Part shown: positions 21,301 through 30,491 of the stretch, in pieces
Position numbering within the stretch: the first letter of the stretch is position 1
Layout of the letters: every line of letters starts with the position of its first letter
Source: Nannochloropsis salina CCMP1776
Taxonomy: Eukaryota; Sar; Eustigmatophyceae; Eustigmatales; Monodopsidaceae
Direction of reading: 5' to 3'
DNA length: 64,000 nucleotides
Assembly (NCBI GenBank): GCA_004565275.1
Contig: SDOX01000001.1
Span: forward strand, 62,001-126,000
Translations under genes and position numbers: made by a program
Notes under the pieces: generated by a model
Seen by the model: the letters and a program-made list of their open reading frames with translations, nothing else
Told to the model about the DNA's origin: nothing
Databases searched by the model: none

Positions 21301-22446
21301 CAGACAGGCGTGGGCTCCAAGAAGGAAAGCGATCAAGATAGGCTTGGAGTGAAAGGGGACGGAAGAGGGGGAGGGGGCGGAGGAAGGGTGGAGGGAGAGG
21401 AGGAGGAGGAGGCGGAAGCGGGGGAGCGGATCGTCCTCCAGACTCTGTTGGAGGTGAGACTCGACGTTTTGACACGCAACAGCAGCAGAAAGATGCGTGT
21501 ATGGTGCCAGGAAACCGAACGAGTACCCGGATCTTTTTTGGTCCTGGGAGCAGGGGAGGGGAAGGTAAATGGGACCTATTTCCTGCACGGTTTCCAGGGT
21601 CGAGCGCCCTGGTACATGAAGGAGGAGGAAGAGGGAGAGGAGGAGGAGGGAGAGCGGGCAAGAGTGGTGTTGGTGCGGGACGAAGGCTGGGTGCGGCCGA
21701 GTCGGGAGGGAGGGGGGGGGCGTGGGAGAGGGGGGGTGTCGGCGCTGGGGAAGCTCAAGCACGTCGGGAAGAGCAGTGTGTCCGACGCTGTGTTTGGGCG
21801 CTTTCCCAGTGCCACCTCGAGCCATGGGGGCAACGCGGGCCATCATGGCGGCCAGCCTGCCGGACTTCAGACCCTGCGGGATCCAGCTCCCGTGGAGCGG
21901 GTCCTCCTACCTCCTCTCCTTCCTTCCCCCCTCCCTCCCTCCCTCCCTCCCTCCCCCCCCACCCACCCGCCCACGGGCACGGACAGCAGCCCTCACCTCG
22001 CGGTGTCGGCCTTGCCGTCGTACAACAGCAATAGCAGTTTGGAGGGAGAGGCGGCTTGCTTCCTCACTGGAGCTCACCCCGGTCCCCGCACCCCCGAGAA
22101 GAAGGAGGTGGAGGCACGTCGGAGCCCTCCCACGGGTCGGCCCTTGTCCTCCTCCACCACGCCCTCGTCCTCCCCCCCTCCCTCTGCCGCTTCCTCCTAC
22201 TGTTGCGGCGGTTGGTGCATCCTCTCTTTGGAGAGAAAGGCCAAAGCCCTGTATTTCAACCGATGCCGCAGTCGTTGCCCCCCCCCGGAGGGTTGGGAAG
22301 TTGTGGGGGAAGGGGAGAGGGACAGGGAAAGGGAGAAAGAGAAGAGCCTGGTGGTCGGACCAGCACCGTCGCTGATGGCGCATGGATCTAAGGGAGGGAG
22401 CGGGGGAGTTAGGAGGGGAGGGATAGGGCGCGGTCAGATGGTTTAG
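18305..22446 (+). CDS. Large unknown protein, low-complexity rich
   Basis: Three exons: from about 18305 to 19678, 19833-20580 and 20846-22446, roughly 1240 codons. The introns have donors GTCAGC and GTGAGC and acceptors CTCAG and CCCAG, with matching phases. The true start is not visible: no ATG opens the first exon, and TTTACC..CTACTCAG at 18304 looks like an acceptor, so a short upstream exon is likely. Ordered parts include DEYMFNYLIVRAPRSW, ALLVLCLVDRDSPVAQSFEF, a helical block with FLTLLHRSQSFLNCLHL, and a beta-rich block SYVITTSLLVRPGNL with SIHIGAEEGVVDIAAYNSYV. Between them are long Ser/Pro and Gly/Glu-rich tracts. I recognise no family. It converges with the H-protein gene. Confidence 0.6.
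21928..21960. repeat. CCCT/CCTCC pyrimidine microsatellite in coding region
   Basis: A run of CCCT units followed by a C tract lies inside the last exon of the unknown gene and codes for Pro/Ser/Leu repeats. The all-pyrimidine strand is a mirror-type repeat. Confidence 0.8.
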
Positions 22447-22968
22447 CTGGCTGAAAGCAGCAAAGCCGGAGGCAGAGGGGACGAACGCTTGCAAATATGG
22501 AGGACTCAAAATCCGGGGCAAGCACCGGCATGTGCTTCCATCCCTTCTATAATGTAGCATGTGCGAACGACACATTGAATCTAATGAAGGAAAGGCGCGA
22601 AGGGGGGTGGATTAAGGCAGTGCGAGGAAGTCCACACGATCAGCACCTGAGGGCTTCCAGGCTGGGTGTGTGCGAGTACTGAAGAACAGAGAGAGGTCCG
22701 AAGCCTCTAATGCCCAGGGCGGCGCCGAGAATCTAATCCTCCGGGATTCCTCCAAGCCACACGGGCATTATCATTCCTTTCCATCATTTCTTCTTCTCTC
22801 ATTTCTTCCTTGACCACCTGGTCCATGCCGTCGTCCGTCTCCCCCCTACCCAAGTCCCTCCCTGGCCCTGCTCCCTTCTTCCCCTCTCTCTCTCCTCGGT
22901 ATGTATAACAATCACTGCCCGCCCCACACTCACTATCATCCACATGTCTCTCTTATCACTCCGAGCCC
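22447..22968. other. Convergent intergenic region
   Basis: 522 bases between two 3' ends. It contains long purine and pyrimidine runs. No gene seen. Confidence 0.5.
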
Positions 22969-23834
22969 CTAAGCCGTCTCTGTATGTTTTTTGTAGGCCG
23001 CTGCGTCCATCAATGCCTCGAATTCTGCCTTGTCTGTCACCTTGAACTTCGTGAACCACGCGTCTGTCTCCGCGGCGTTGTTCACATTCCCAGGGTCGTC
23101 GGAGAGGGACGCATTCGACTCAATGATCTCTCCCGAGACGGGCGCGTACACGTCGCTGGCGGCCTTGACAGACTCGACGGAGCCAAAGGGGTCCCTGGAA
23201 TAGGGGGGTCGAGGGAAGAGACGCGTTGTATTATATATATGCGGGTGTCAAAGCACCGTATTCACGGCGTGTACGTTGATTCGACATGTGGCGTGTCCAA
23301 ACGTTTAAAAAGGAGAAGGAAATGCCAGGGAAGCATCTGGATAGAAGCGATGGGGTCACTGAGCGGCTGAAAGATCCTTCTTCACACCGCCGTGCTTACC
23401 CTTTACTGAAGGATGCCCCTACTTCCGGCAAGTCCACGTAGACCACGTCCCCCAGGGCCTTGGCCGCGAAGTCAGTAATACCCACGGTGGCGATGTCCCC
23501 ATCCAGCTTCACCCACTCGTGTGACGTTGCGTAGCGTGTGGTTGCTAACGTACGCCGCAGTGTCGGCTGAAAGACGGTTGACTGGACTCGAACAAAGAAC
23601 AGATATATGATCGTGGGGCATCGAGGAGGGTAAATGAGTAGCAGATAACGATTGCTTCGACGCATGGCGATCAAGGCGAATTTTATTTCCATGTATTGTG
23701 CACAGAATGGGACGAGGCGGCTCGCAGATGGGATTGGCACGTGTGCTTGATATCATGAGAAGGGAGCTCAAAATGTGAAAACTTACGGAGCAGGCGATGC
23801 GACGAGCTACGTGACGGGTGGCCGTAGCAAGCAT
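22969..23834 (-). CDS. gcvH: Glycine cleavage system H protein
   Basis: Three exons, 23834-23787, 23566-23400 and 23194-22969, encode 146 residues. The first exon holds exactly a mitochondrial presequence ([16 protein letters not shown]: Arg, Ala and Ser, no acids). The mature protein starts near [13 protein letters not shown], followed by [19 protein letters not shown] and the lipoylation site [15 protein letters not shown], whose Lys carries lipoamide; the end is [17 protein letters not shown]. The H protein shuttles the aminomethyl group between the P, T and L proteins of the mitochondrial glycine decarboxylase, needed for photorespiration and one-carbon supply. All intron phases close, and length and motif spacing are normal for the family. 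Confidence 0.95.
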
Positions 23835-24095
23835 TGTGATTTTTTCTGGAGAGAATGTACGGAGAAGTGCGTCGAAGATCCTGAACGTTTTGTAGTAGGA
23901 ATACGACATCGTGATATGAGACTGAACATAAGCGAGAGAGGAGCACGGCTTCTTTAGTGAGGATCGGGCGACACGAACCACTTCCGTCAGTAATGAGTTG
24001 TAGTGCACTCATGTGGTGGGATCATGTGAGGGGTAGAATCTCGAGAGACCGATGAACAGCCAATTTGTGTGCATTTGCTGAAGTCCTAGAGGTAC

Positions 24096-24236
24096 CTTAT
24101 CGCCGGTCTCATTGCACGCATCGAGCTCGAGTAAAGACTCCTCCCCACCCCATCCGCCACTCCTTCGCATGACCTCGGATATCACGTCTCCCTGCCTATC
24201 GAACGCCACACGCGTCGCGCCCGTGGCGTGCAGGTA
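24096..24236 (-). other. Orphan exon-like segment
   Basis: Exactly 47 codons, flanked by ACCCAG on the 5' side and GTACCT on the 3' side, read as a balanced protein segment (GATRVAFDRQGDVISEVMRR, then SLLELDACNETGDK). Phase is 0 at both ends. I found no partner exons and no family. It may be a cassette exon, a remnant, or chance. Confidence 0.25.
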
Positions 24237-24583
24237 CTGGGTACCAAGCAATCAGGTTGCACAGCCAGGGAAAGTGACCGCGGGGGGGGGGAAGATCGTA
24301 TGGTAAAGAGCGAGCCAACGGGTTCGGACCACCCCCACGCCAAATTTCCTCCGGCCGTGGGCAGGGGGGAATTATTTGGATTGCTGGTATCCTGATGATG
24401 GATGCTCGGCTTGGTGGTTGATATGATGCGTAGAAGCTTTTTAAGATTGTCCCGTGGGGCAGGATGTTGCTTTTTTTCGGGCACTGGCACTTGGATTATA
24501 ATGCTCCGGTCGTTTGCCACTGCAAGTCAGTCAAGGACATCATTAACAGCATGATTTTTTATGATCGCCTTTATTATCCCGCA

Positions 24584-24617
24584 CTCCTAGACCCTTCATC
24601 TACATCTCAACTTCTAG
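24584..24617 (+). other. Probable 5' UTR splice acceptor of rpiA
   Basis: A pyrimidine-rich run ends in CAACTTCTAG at 24617, two bases before the ATG at 24620, the same arrangement as in the ABC transporter gene. Confidence 0.4.
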
Positions 24618-24619
24618 AA

Positions 24620-26156
24620 ATGGCCCGCCAAAAGAATATCTTCTCTGTGATGGCCATGGTCACTGTCGGCGCGTCCGCGTTCATTCTGCCCCTAAAGCAA
24701 CCCCTCAACGGCCCAGCTCTTTGTGTTCAACGTGCCTCTTCTACCACCCGCTTTGCGGTTAGTCAAGACGAATTGAAGAAGCAAGTGGGCTACAAATCGG
24801 TGGACGACTACGTGCAGAGTGGAATGGTTGTGGGTTTGGGCACTGGCTCCACTGCCGCTTTTGCTGGTAGGTACATAGGGAGGCTGTAGGTATCGATGTA
24901 GAAGAGTATAAATGCCGCTATATTCTCATGCCTCTCTGGGACGTTCTGTCTCCTGCAGTTTAGAGATGGTTGATAGATCTACCAGGAAAAAGCCCGCGTG
25001 GCAACATGCAGACCACCTTGTCCTGTGAATGGCGCCCTTTGTCCCCGCCTCGTCGTTTCCCTCCCTCCTTGCTGTCGATCCTACCGCGTCAACTTTCCCA
25101 GAAGGACCCAACGAAACCCTGCTTTTGGTGCTCCCCATTGACCATCTCACTTCCTCCCCGCCTATTTCCTTCCTTATCCCACCCACGTCCAATTCATGTT
25201 CGCCAGTGGAGCGATTAGGCATGAAGCTTAAAGCAGGTGAGTTAAAGGACATCGTGGCCATCCCCACCTCCATCCGAACCAAGGAGCAAGCAGAGAGTCT
25301 GGGCGTTCCCTTGGTGACGCTCGATTCTCACTCCGTCTTGGACGTGGCGATTGACGGCGCGGATGAGGTAGACCCGGCCCTGAATTTGGTCAAGGGACGT
25401 GGAGGGGCCTTATTGCGCGAGAAGATGGTGGAGGTAAGCCCGAGGAGAGGAAGAGAGGAAGGCGAAGGGGGGGGAAAGAAGAGATGATAGGGTGGGAGAC
25501 ACGGATACGAAGGAAGGGACAGGTGAGACGAGGAAGAGGAAAGGGAAAGACGGCTTCAGGGGCTGGTAACGGGGAAGGGGGGGGGGGCAATGGAGGTCAT
25601 AGAGGAGGAAGGGAGGAGGACGCGGAGGACAGAAGAGATCATTGGTCTCTCCCGTCGATACAATATCGCGTATGAAACGACGCTCACCCTCGGGCTGCTC
25701 AAAAACACACAACTCACAATCACATTGATCCCCTGCCTCCTGCCCCCCCTCCTTCCGGCCCTCTCTCCCGTCTTCTCCCCGCAGGTGTGCGCCAAGAAGT
25801 TCATCGTTATCGTGGATGACAGCAAAATGGTTCCGGGATTGGGCGTGACGGGAGCCATGCCCGTGGAAATCACCCCTTTCTGCCATGAACACACTCAACG
25901 CACGATTCTGGAGCTCCCGGGGGTCAAGGGCGCAGCCACAGGGAAGCTGCGCATGGACGGCGACAAGCCCTACGTTACGGACAACGACAACTACATTGTG
26001 GATTTGTACTACACGGATCCGATCGCGGACGTGAAAGCGGTGGCGCGGGCCTTGGAGGGAGTGGTGGGGGTGGTGGAGCACGGTTTCTTCTTGGACATGA
26101 CCACCGCGGTGATTGTGGCTGGCAAAGAGGGAATCGAGGTCATCAACAAGAAGTAA
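24620..26156 (+). CDS. rpiA: Plastid-targeted ribose-5-phosphate isomerase A
   Basis: Three exons, 24620-24866, 25207-25433 and 25785-26156, encode 281 residues. The enzyme interconverts ribose-5-phosphate and ribulose-5-phosphate in the Calvin and pentose phosphate cycles. Family motifs are GLGTGSTAAFAVERLG (phosphate loop), IPTSIRTKEQAESLG, DVAIDGADEVDP with the catalytic Asp residues, the LVKGRGGALLREKMVE segment, and FIVIVDDSKMV. The N-terminus has a hydrophobic signal peptide (NIFSVMAMVTVGASA) followed at once by Phe, the ASA|F motif, and then a Ser/Thr/Arg-rich transit peptide (about 20-48). That bipartite leader is typical of import into complex plastids of stramenopiles, so the protein is most likely stromal. 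The splice through GCTG|GTAGGT restores the conserved TAAFAVERLG. Confidence 0.95.
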
Positions 26157-26431
26157 TGAGGGGAAAGGATACTATGGGGGATATGACGAAGGCTTGATTG
26201 AGGGCCTGAAGCCCGAAAAAGGGATGAAAGGGCGAAACTTTGCAAGAAAGGAGAAAGTGATGCACGTAACGACGTGGAACGGCGGGATCTCGCAGGCCCC
26301 CTCTCTTCTTGCGATCTTGTTCACCGCACACGATGAATGGAGGCAAGAAAAAGCGCTAGAAGCGATCATTGGCATCAATATTGGTGTACTCCCGGGCAGT
26401 GACGTGCTCAACAGTGGTTGATTTTCTCCTC

Positions 26432-27051
26432 CTACTTCCTTCTGTCATCGTTTTCTTGCCCTGTTTCATCTGCGACGTCCTTCCCGGAGGTCATTGCCAT
26501 TTGTGGGACGCGACGCAATTTCTCCTCCACTTTTTCCTCCGATAGCCCCCCCAATGGCGCTTGCTCCATTGTGACGCTCCAGTCCATGTTCGAGTCCTCC
26601 AATCCCGTGTAGGCCTGCAGCTGACTCAGTCCCTGGATTGCCATACTCCTGTGGTGCTTAACCTTCTCCGGGTCGCTTTCTTTGGCATTGAGGCGAAACT
26701 CTGTGGCGTGAAGTTCCGGTGGCATAAGAGATCTAAGCATTCTAATCTTTTCTCTTCATGCTCGGGGGCATTCCGTGAATCATTCAGTCTTGGCACGAGC
26801 ATCCCCAGTGGGAAAAGGATGGATGAGACACCGCATCTACAAATAAATTAGTCTTCGACACTTCTATCAAAGTGTCGTCCTTGGTCGAGGAAAAATGGAA
26901 AGGATGTATTCGGGACATTACCTTCCCTGATTTCCTTGAGCATGCGATCGCGACCTTTACTAGGAAACACCTTGGCGTTCTTGATAATACGCCGGTAAAG
27001 GTGGAGAACCGCAGCACTTGTGGCTGATGCTGGCACAGAAAGATGCGGCAT
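26432..27051 (-). CDS. LYR-motif (Complex1_LYR) protein
   Basis: Two exons, 27051-26922 and 26700-26432, encode 132 residues. The first exon carries the LYR signature in AAVLHLYRRIIKNAKVFPSK, then DRMLKEIRE; splicing adds EFRLNAKESDPEKVKHHRSM and AIQGLSQLQAYTG, the expected three-helix bundle. LYR proteins are small mitochondrial factors that bind acyl-ACP and act as assembly factors or subunits of complex I, complex II, the Fe-S machinery or the mitoribosome. Which member this is cannot be told by eye; the FPSK..R pattern and the short acidic tail do not settle it. No cleavable presequence is obvious. It converges with rpiA. Confidence 0.85.
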
Positions 27052-27578
27052 GTTGAGACCGACGCACTTATTCTGTAGTTCTGCGGTATTGACGTGCGAA
27101 GCCCGTGGCAGAATGACAGCTTTGCAGGGGTGGGGAGGTTACCCGAGGTCGAGTGACCAAAGCGAGCACTCTTTATAGTGTGATCCTGCAATTCACCTGG
27201 GTGAGATTGGAAGTCTTGTGAAACAAAAAATACAAAGGAGACACGTGGTTTGAAGTACTCTTCCCGCAAAACTCGCACACGTTGAAAATAACAATCGTTA
27301 ACCGCGCTACATCTCTGAAAGGATGAACTTGGGTCAAGACGGAGTCTCGTTTGTATGCAACGTGCCAAGGCGATCTAGAATGCAATTATTTCAGTGCTTA
27401 CCATTGGTACTCCATCAATCGAGTCCTTGTCTTGAGCTCACACAGAAATACGATCCGTACGACAGGCAAGGGGGGACATTACTTTGACATTGACGCCAAG
27501 CCATATTCCACCCGTCGCCTCTACGGCTAAAGCCTTTGGTGGTCTGTAGGCCACAGGGACCCTATTCCGCCACACGGC
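27052..27578. other. Divergent region, LYR protein / membrane protein
   Basis: 527 bases containing both promoters. Scattered minus-strand open frames do not resemble proteins. Nothing else seen. Confidence 0.45.
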
Positions 27579-28238
27579 ATGTTTGAAGGGCATGGCTTGT
27601 GGCCGGTTGTATATTTGTGTATAGCAGGTGCCATCTTCGCCACTTTCCTTGTATGTCTTGTGCAATTGTGGTATCGATACTTCCGACAGCGCGGCGTAGG
27701 AAGCGAAACTCCGGTCCAGTACACAGAACTCCCGCAGAGACATGGTCGTGCACGATTTGATCTGAGCGATGCACAAGTTGACGAAGGCCATTTCATCGAC
27801 GAAGTGGGAGAAGATGAGGAATACGGGGAAGACATCTTTGATGCCCTGTACGGGGGCGAGGAGGAGGAGGAATTCCGTGTGGGGGCGAAGAGGAGGCCAG
27901 ACGATGGACGAAGACTGTTCGGAGGGAGAAGAGATCAAGGCATTTTTTCGTCATTCCCTACCCCGCGTCTACCACGCAGAAATGCAGCAACCACACTGCC
28001 GACGAGAGGCGATGTGGACTGTGCGGACGTGTCAGAGACGAAATCGGTCGCGAAACACACCGAAAAATCCCGTCCAGAACCCGCAAGGGACCACGGAGTA
28101 CTTTCTCAAGGAGGAAGGAAGGAGAAGCGTGGGGAAGAGAGGCATGGCACGTCAGGCGGGATCTCCGAAAGGAATGGGGTGAAAGGGGACAAGGGGGACC
28201 TGGAGGCCGCACTAGTGGAGCAAGAAGGGAGTGTATAG
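27579..28238 (+). CDS. Small single-span membrane protein, unknown
   Basis: 219 residues in one exon. Residues 8-30 (WPVVYLCIAGAIFATFLVCL) form one transmembrane segment followed by WYRYFRQR, a positive stop-transfer patch, so the N-terminus is probably lumenal and the rest cytosolic. Residues 60-100 are acidic (DEEYGEDIFDALYGGEEEEE). The remainder is polar, Lys/Arg/Glu-rich and likely disordered. No known domain. It converges with the TXNDC9-like gene. Confidence 0.65.
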   Translation: MFEGHGLWPVVYLCIAGAIFATFLVCLVQLWYRYFRQRGVGSETPVQYTELPQRHGRARFDLSDAQVDEGHFIDEVGEDEEYGEDIFDALYGGEEEEEFRVGAKRRPDDGRRLFGGRRDQGIFSSFPTPRLPRRNAATTLPTRGDVDCADVSETKSVAKHTEKSRPEPARDHGVLSQGGRKEKRGEERHGTSGGISERNGVKGDKGDLEAALVEQEGSV

Positions 28239-28698
28239 CGATCAGGCAGGTGGTAGGAAAGGATGATGTGTGAATATTCAAGTCAATAGCCGACCGAAAA
28301 TGCCGCCGCGGAAGATTTGCTGGGTAAGGGAGGGGGCGGCACGGGAGGAGGGGCAAGGAGAAAAGGCTTTTCCGGCAGCCCCGAAAGCAATGTCAGGAAG
28401 CCCCTCAAAGCGAGCTGTCCAGGGTGTGCGGGTGCGGGCATGCGCGCTAAATCTGGCGTCCCAGCATTTGTATGTTGCTTTCCTGTCGTTCAGCTCACGC
28501 ATTGGCTGCCTCGTTCACCGAGAATGCGAACTCCCTCGGCACCCCACCGTCTTCCCCCCCCACGTGAGCATGCGCGAAGGTCTTGGCGCATCCCTCCACT
28601 CCACAGTCGTAAATTTCCTCCTCCTCCTCGTCCTCTTCCGTCTCCTCCCCCCCTCCACCTAACCTCTCCTTTCCCCTCGATCGCCCCGCCCTCCCTCC
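28239..28698. other. Convergent intergenic region
   Basis: 460 bases between two 3' ends, with long C/T-rich runs near its right end. No gene seen. Confidence 0.45.
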
Positions 28699-29790
28699 TC
28701 ATCCACCGCAGCCCCCCCCTCCCCCCCTCTTTCCCTCCCCCTTTCCTTGTCCGTCCATCCGCCTCGCGTCGTCCACGCACACGCTTGCCCTCTCAAGCAC
28801 GCGACAGTGCTGCAACCACTGCTCCACTGCCTGGCCGTACACCCGTCCCTCCTTCACGTCCCCGAACCGCCTCCCAAAGTCGTAGCAGGAATCCACTAGC
28901 CTTCCCTCTTTCACAGCCAATACTACCGATTTTCGATACTCCCCCGTGGGCGCTGGCGCCGGCACACGAAGGCTCTCACGCAGCACTTTCGATCCCTGTC
29001 CCCCATGACCGTCCCTCGTCCCTCCGTTAGCCCCAAAGGCCGTGCGCAGGAAGCGTGTGCCTGGGTAACGGGCAGCCAGAACCTCCAATTCCAAGTCAAG
29101 GGCGGCGCTGATGGGGCTGTACGGATCATAGCAGTGCATGACCAAGGGACAGGATGCCCTCTGCACTATTTTCAAGGCCCGGGCAGGCGCTACGTAAGTG
29201 TGTAAGCCCACGCCGAGCGCCTGCAATTCCGCCTGCTCCAAGGCCCTCCGCACCATTTCCGCCCGGCGGATTTCCTGAAAACCTCCGTCGTCCCCGTTCT
29301 CCAATTCCCGCAACCACTCGTCGTCACTCTCTTCCTCTTCCTCGTCACCATTTTGTTCCCTCTCTGCTTCGCGGAGGAGAGCTTGTTCGTCGCCATCTCC
29401 TGATCCGACGGGCATGCCAACTTCCATAGCCCTGCTGCCACCACCTTGTCTTTCTCTGAGGTCGGTCAACGCGGGATAATCTACCGTCAGGGAACAACAG
29501 CCCGTGCCATGCACATGCTGGTGTTGATCATTGGCCTGCCCCGGGCCGAACACGTTCCTTCTGCGCTCCATCGCATGCCTCGTGATGTCGGCTGCCGTCA
29601 ATTTGGTCATGAGTTTGGTCCGAGCCCGGGTGGCTTCCAACTCTTTTTGGCAGCAAGGGTGGAGGTATTCTTCCTTCACACGCTCTACTACGCTGACTTC
29701 CGTGCCATTTTCGTCGTGTTTATTTTCGGAGGTAGAGTCACCGGGCAGTTGATGGAATGCATTGGGGTCATGGCTTACTGTCGACGTCAT
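28699..29790 (-). CDS. TXNDC9/phosducin-like thioredoxin-fold protein
   Basis: One exon, 363 residues from MTSTVSHDPNAF. The N-terminal half is polar with an acidic block (QNGDEEEEESDDEW). A helix (EIRRAEMVRRALEQAELQ) then leads into ALGVGLHTYVAP, matching the LGHGEY motif that precedes the thioredoxin fold of TXNDC9 and phosducin-like proteins. The fold continues with CPLVMHCYDPYSPISAALD and LEVLAARYPGTRFLR and ends near LVDSCYDFGRRFGDV. The CxxC redox pair is absent, as in this family. Such proteins act as co-chaperones of the CCT/TRiC chaperonin for tubulin and actin folding. The frame is open further upstream, so a longer N-terminus is possible; the chosen ATG is where protein-like composition begins. 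The Gly-rich C-terminus is unusual. Confidence 0.7.
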   Translation of the reverse strand: MTSTVSHDPNAFHQLPGDSTSENKHDENGTEVSVVERVKEEYLHPCCQKELEATRARTKLMTKLTAADITRHAMERRRNVFGPGQANDQHQHVHGTGCCSLTVDYPALTDLRERQGGGSRAMEVGMPVGSGDGDEQALLREAEREQNGDEEEEESDDEWLRELENGDDGGFQEIRRAEMVRRALEQAELQALGVGLHTYVAPARALKIVQRASCPLVMHCYDPYSPISAALDLELEVLAARYPGTRFLRTAFGANGGTRDGHGGQGSKVLRESLRVPAPAPTGEYRKSVVLAVKEGRLVDSCYDFGRRFGDVKEGRVYGQAVEQWLQHCRVLERASVCVDDARRMDGQGKGEGKRGGGGGCGG

Positions 29791-30491
29791 GAAGATGTAA
29801 CCTGACAGACAAAGCCGCCTTTTTTCAGCCCTGTGGGGGTGGAGTATGTGCATTGGTACCATCAGATCATGCGACACACAATGGTTATTGCTTCCCACAA
29901 GGAATAATATTTCCTTTTTCTTTTTCCCCCCCGGGTCACACGCGTCTGGTGCCCCGCTTCGCAATATGGCAAGGAACGGAAAGAGAACTTGAAGCCGCCT
30001 GCTTCGTTGTGGTGCAAGAAGAAAGTCATTTTTAAATGCATATAGCAAGCGCCTCCAATGAAAAATGATCAACGACGTGTATGAAAAGTCAGTGGATGAT
30101 TTCTCCTGTTCGTGGCTCCCCATGGTCATTTTTAATGACCATTTTTCACACACTTTGCACCTCTCGATCCTCTGGCTGCTCGTTCGTATCCCCGCCGCGG
30201 TCATCTTCACGATTGCCAGTGTCTTCACGAAACCCTGATAACGACCGCTTATCCTCCGCTCTGATGTCTGGAGACAATATTGTACCATGTGTTCATCTCA
30301 ACGCCCGCCTTTCTTGAGCTTGCGTGGCTTTATCATGATACCTCCCCTTTTTGCGTCTCCTTTTTTCTTCATTCCCCCGATATTTCAAGTTCCTTGTTTA
30401 ACGACATATTTCCAACATCAAGATACCATACCCTGTCCACAGACGCCCGGAATAATACAAAAATTGCTTAACACGACTGTTGAAGACCAGC
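29791..30491. other. Divergent region, TXNDC9-like / UBR4
   Basis: 701 bases, more AT-rich than its neighbours, with both promoters. No clear motif or RNA gene. Confidence 0.45.

Larger units (their letters stand above)
23835..24619. other. Divergent region, gcvH / rpiA
   Basis: 785 bases with both promoters. It contains one orphan exon-like segment on the minus strand (see 24096-24236) and a probable leader-intron acceptor for rpiA. No RNA gene seen. Confidence 0.4.

Noticed and set aside
18955-21846. Several long minus-strand open frames opposite the unknown gene
   Set aside because: They are Gly/Arg/Glu-rich mirror images of Pro/Ser-rich codons in the plus-strand exons and lack any globular pattern.
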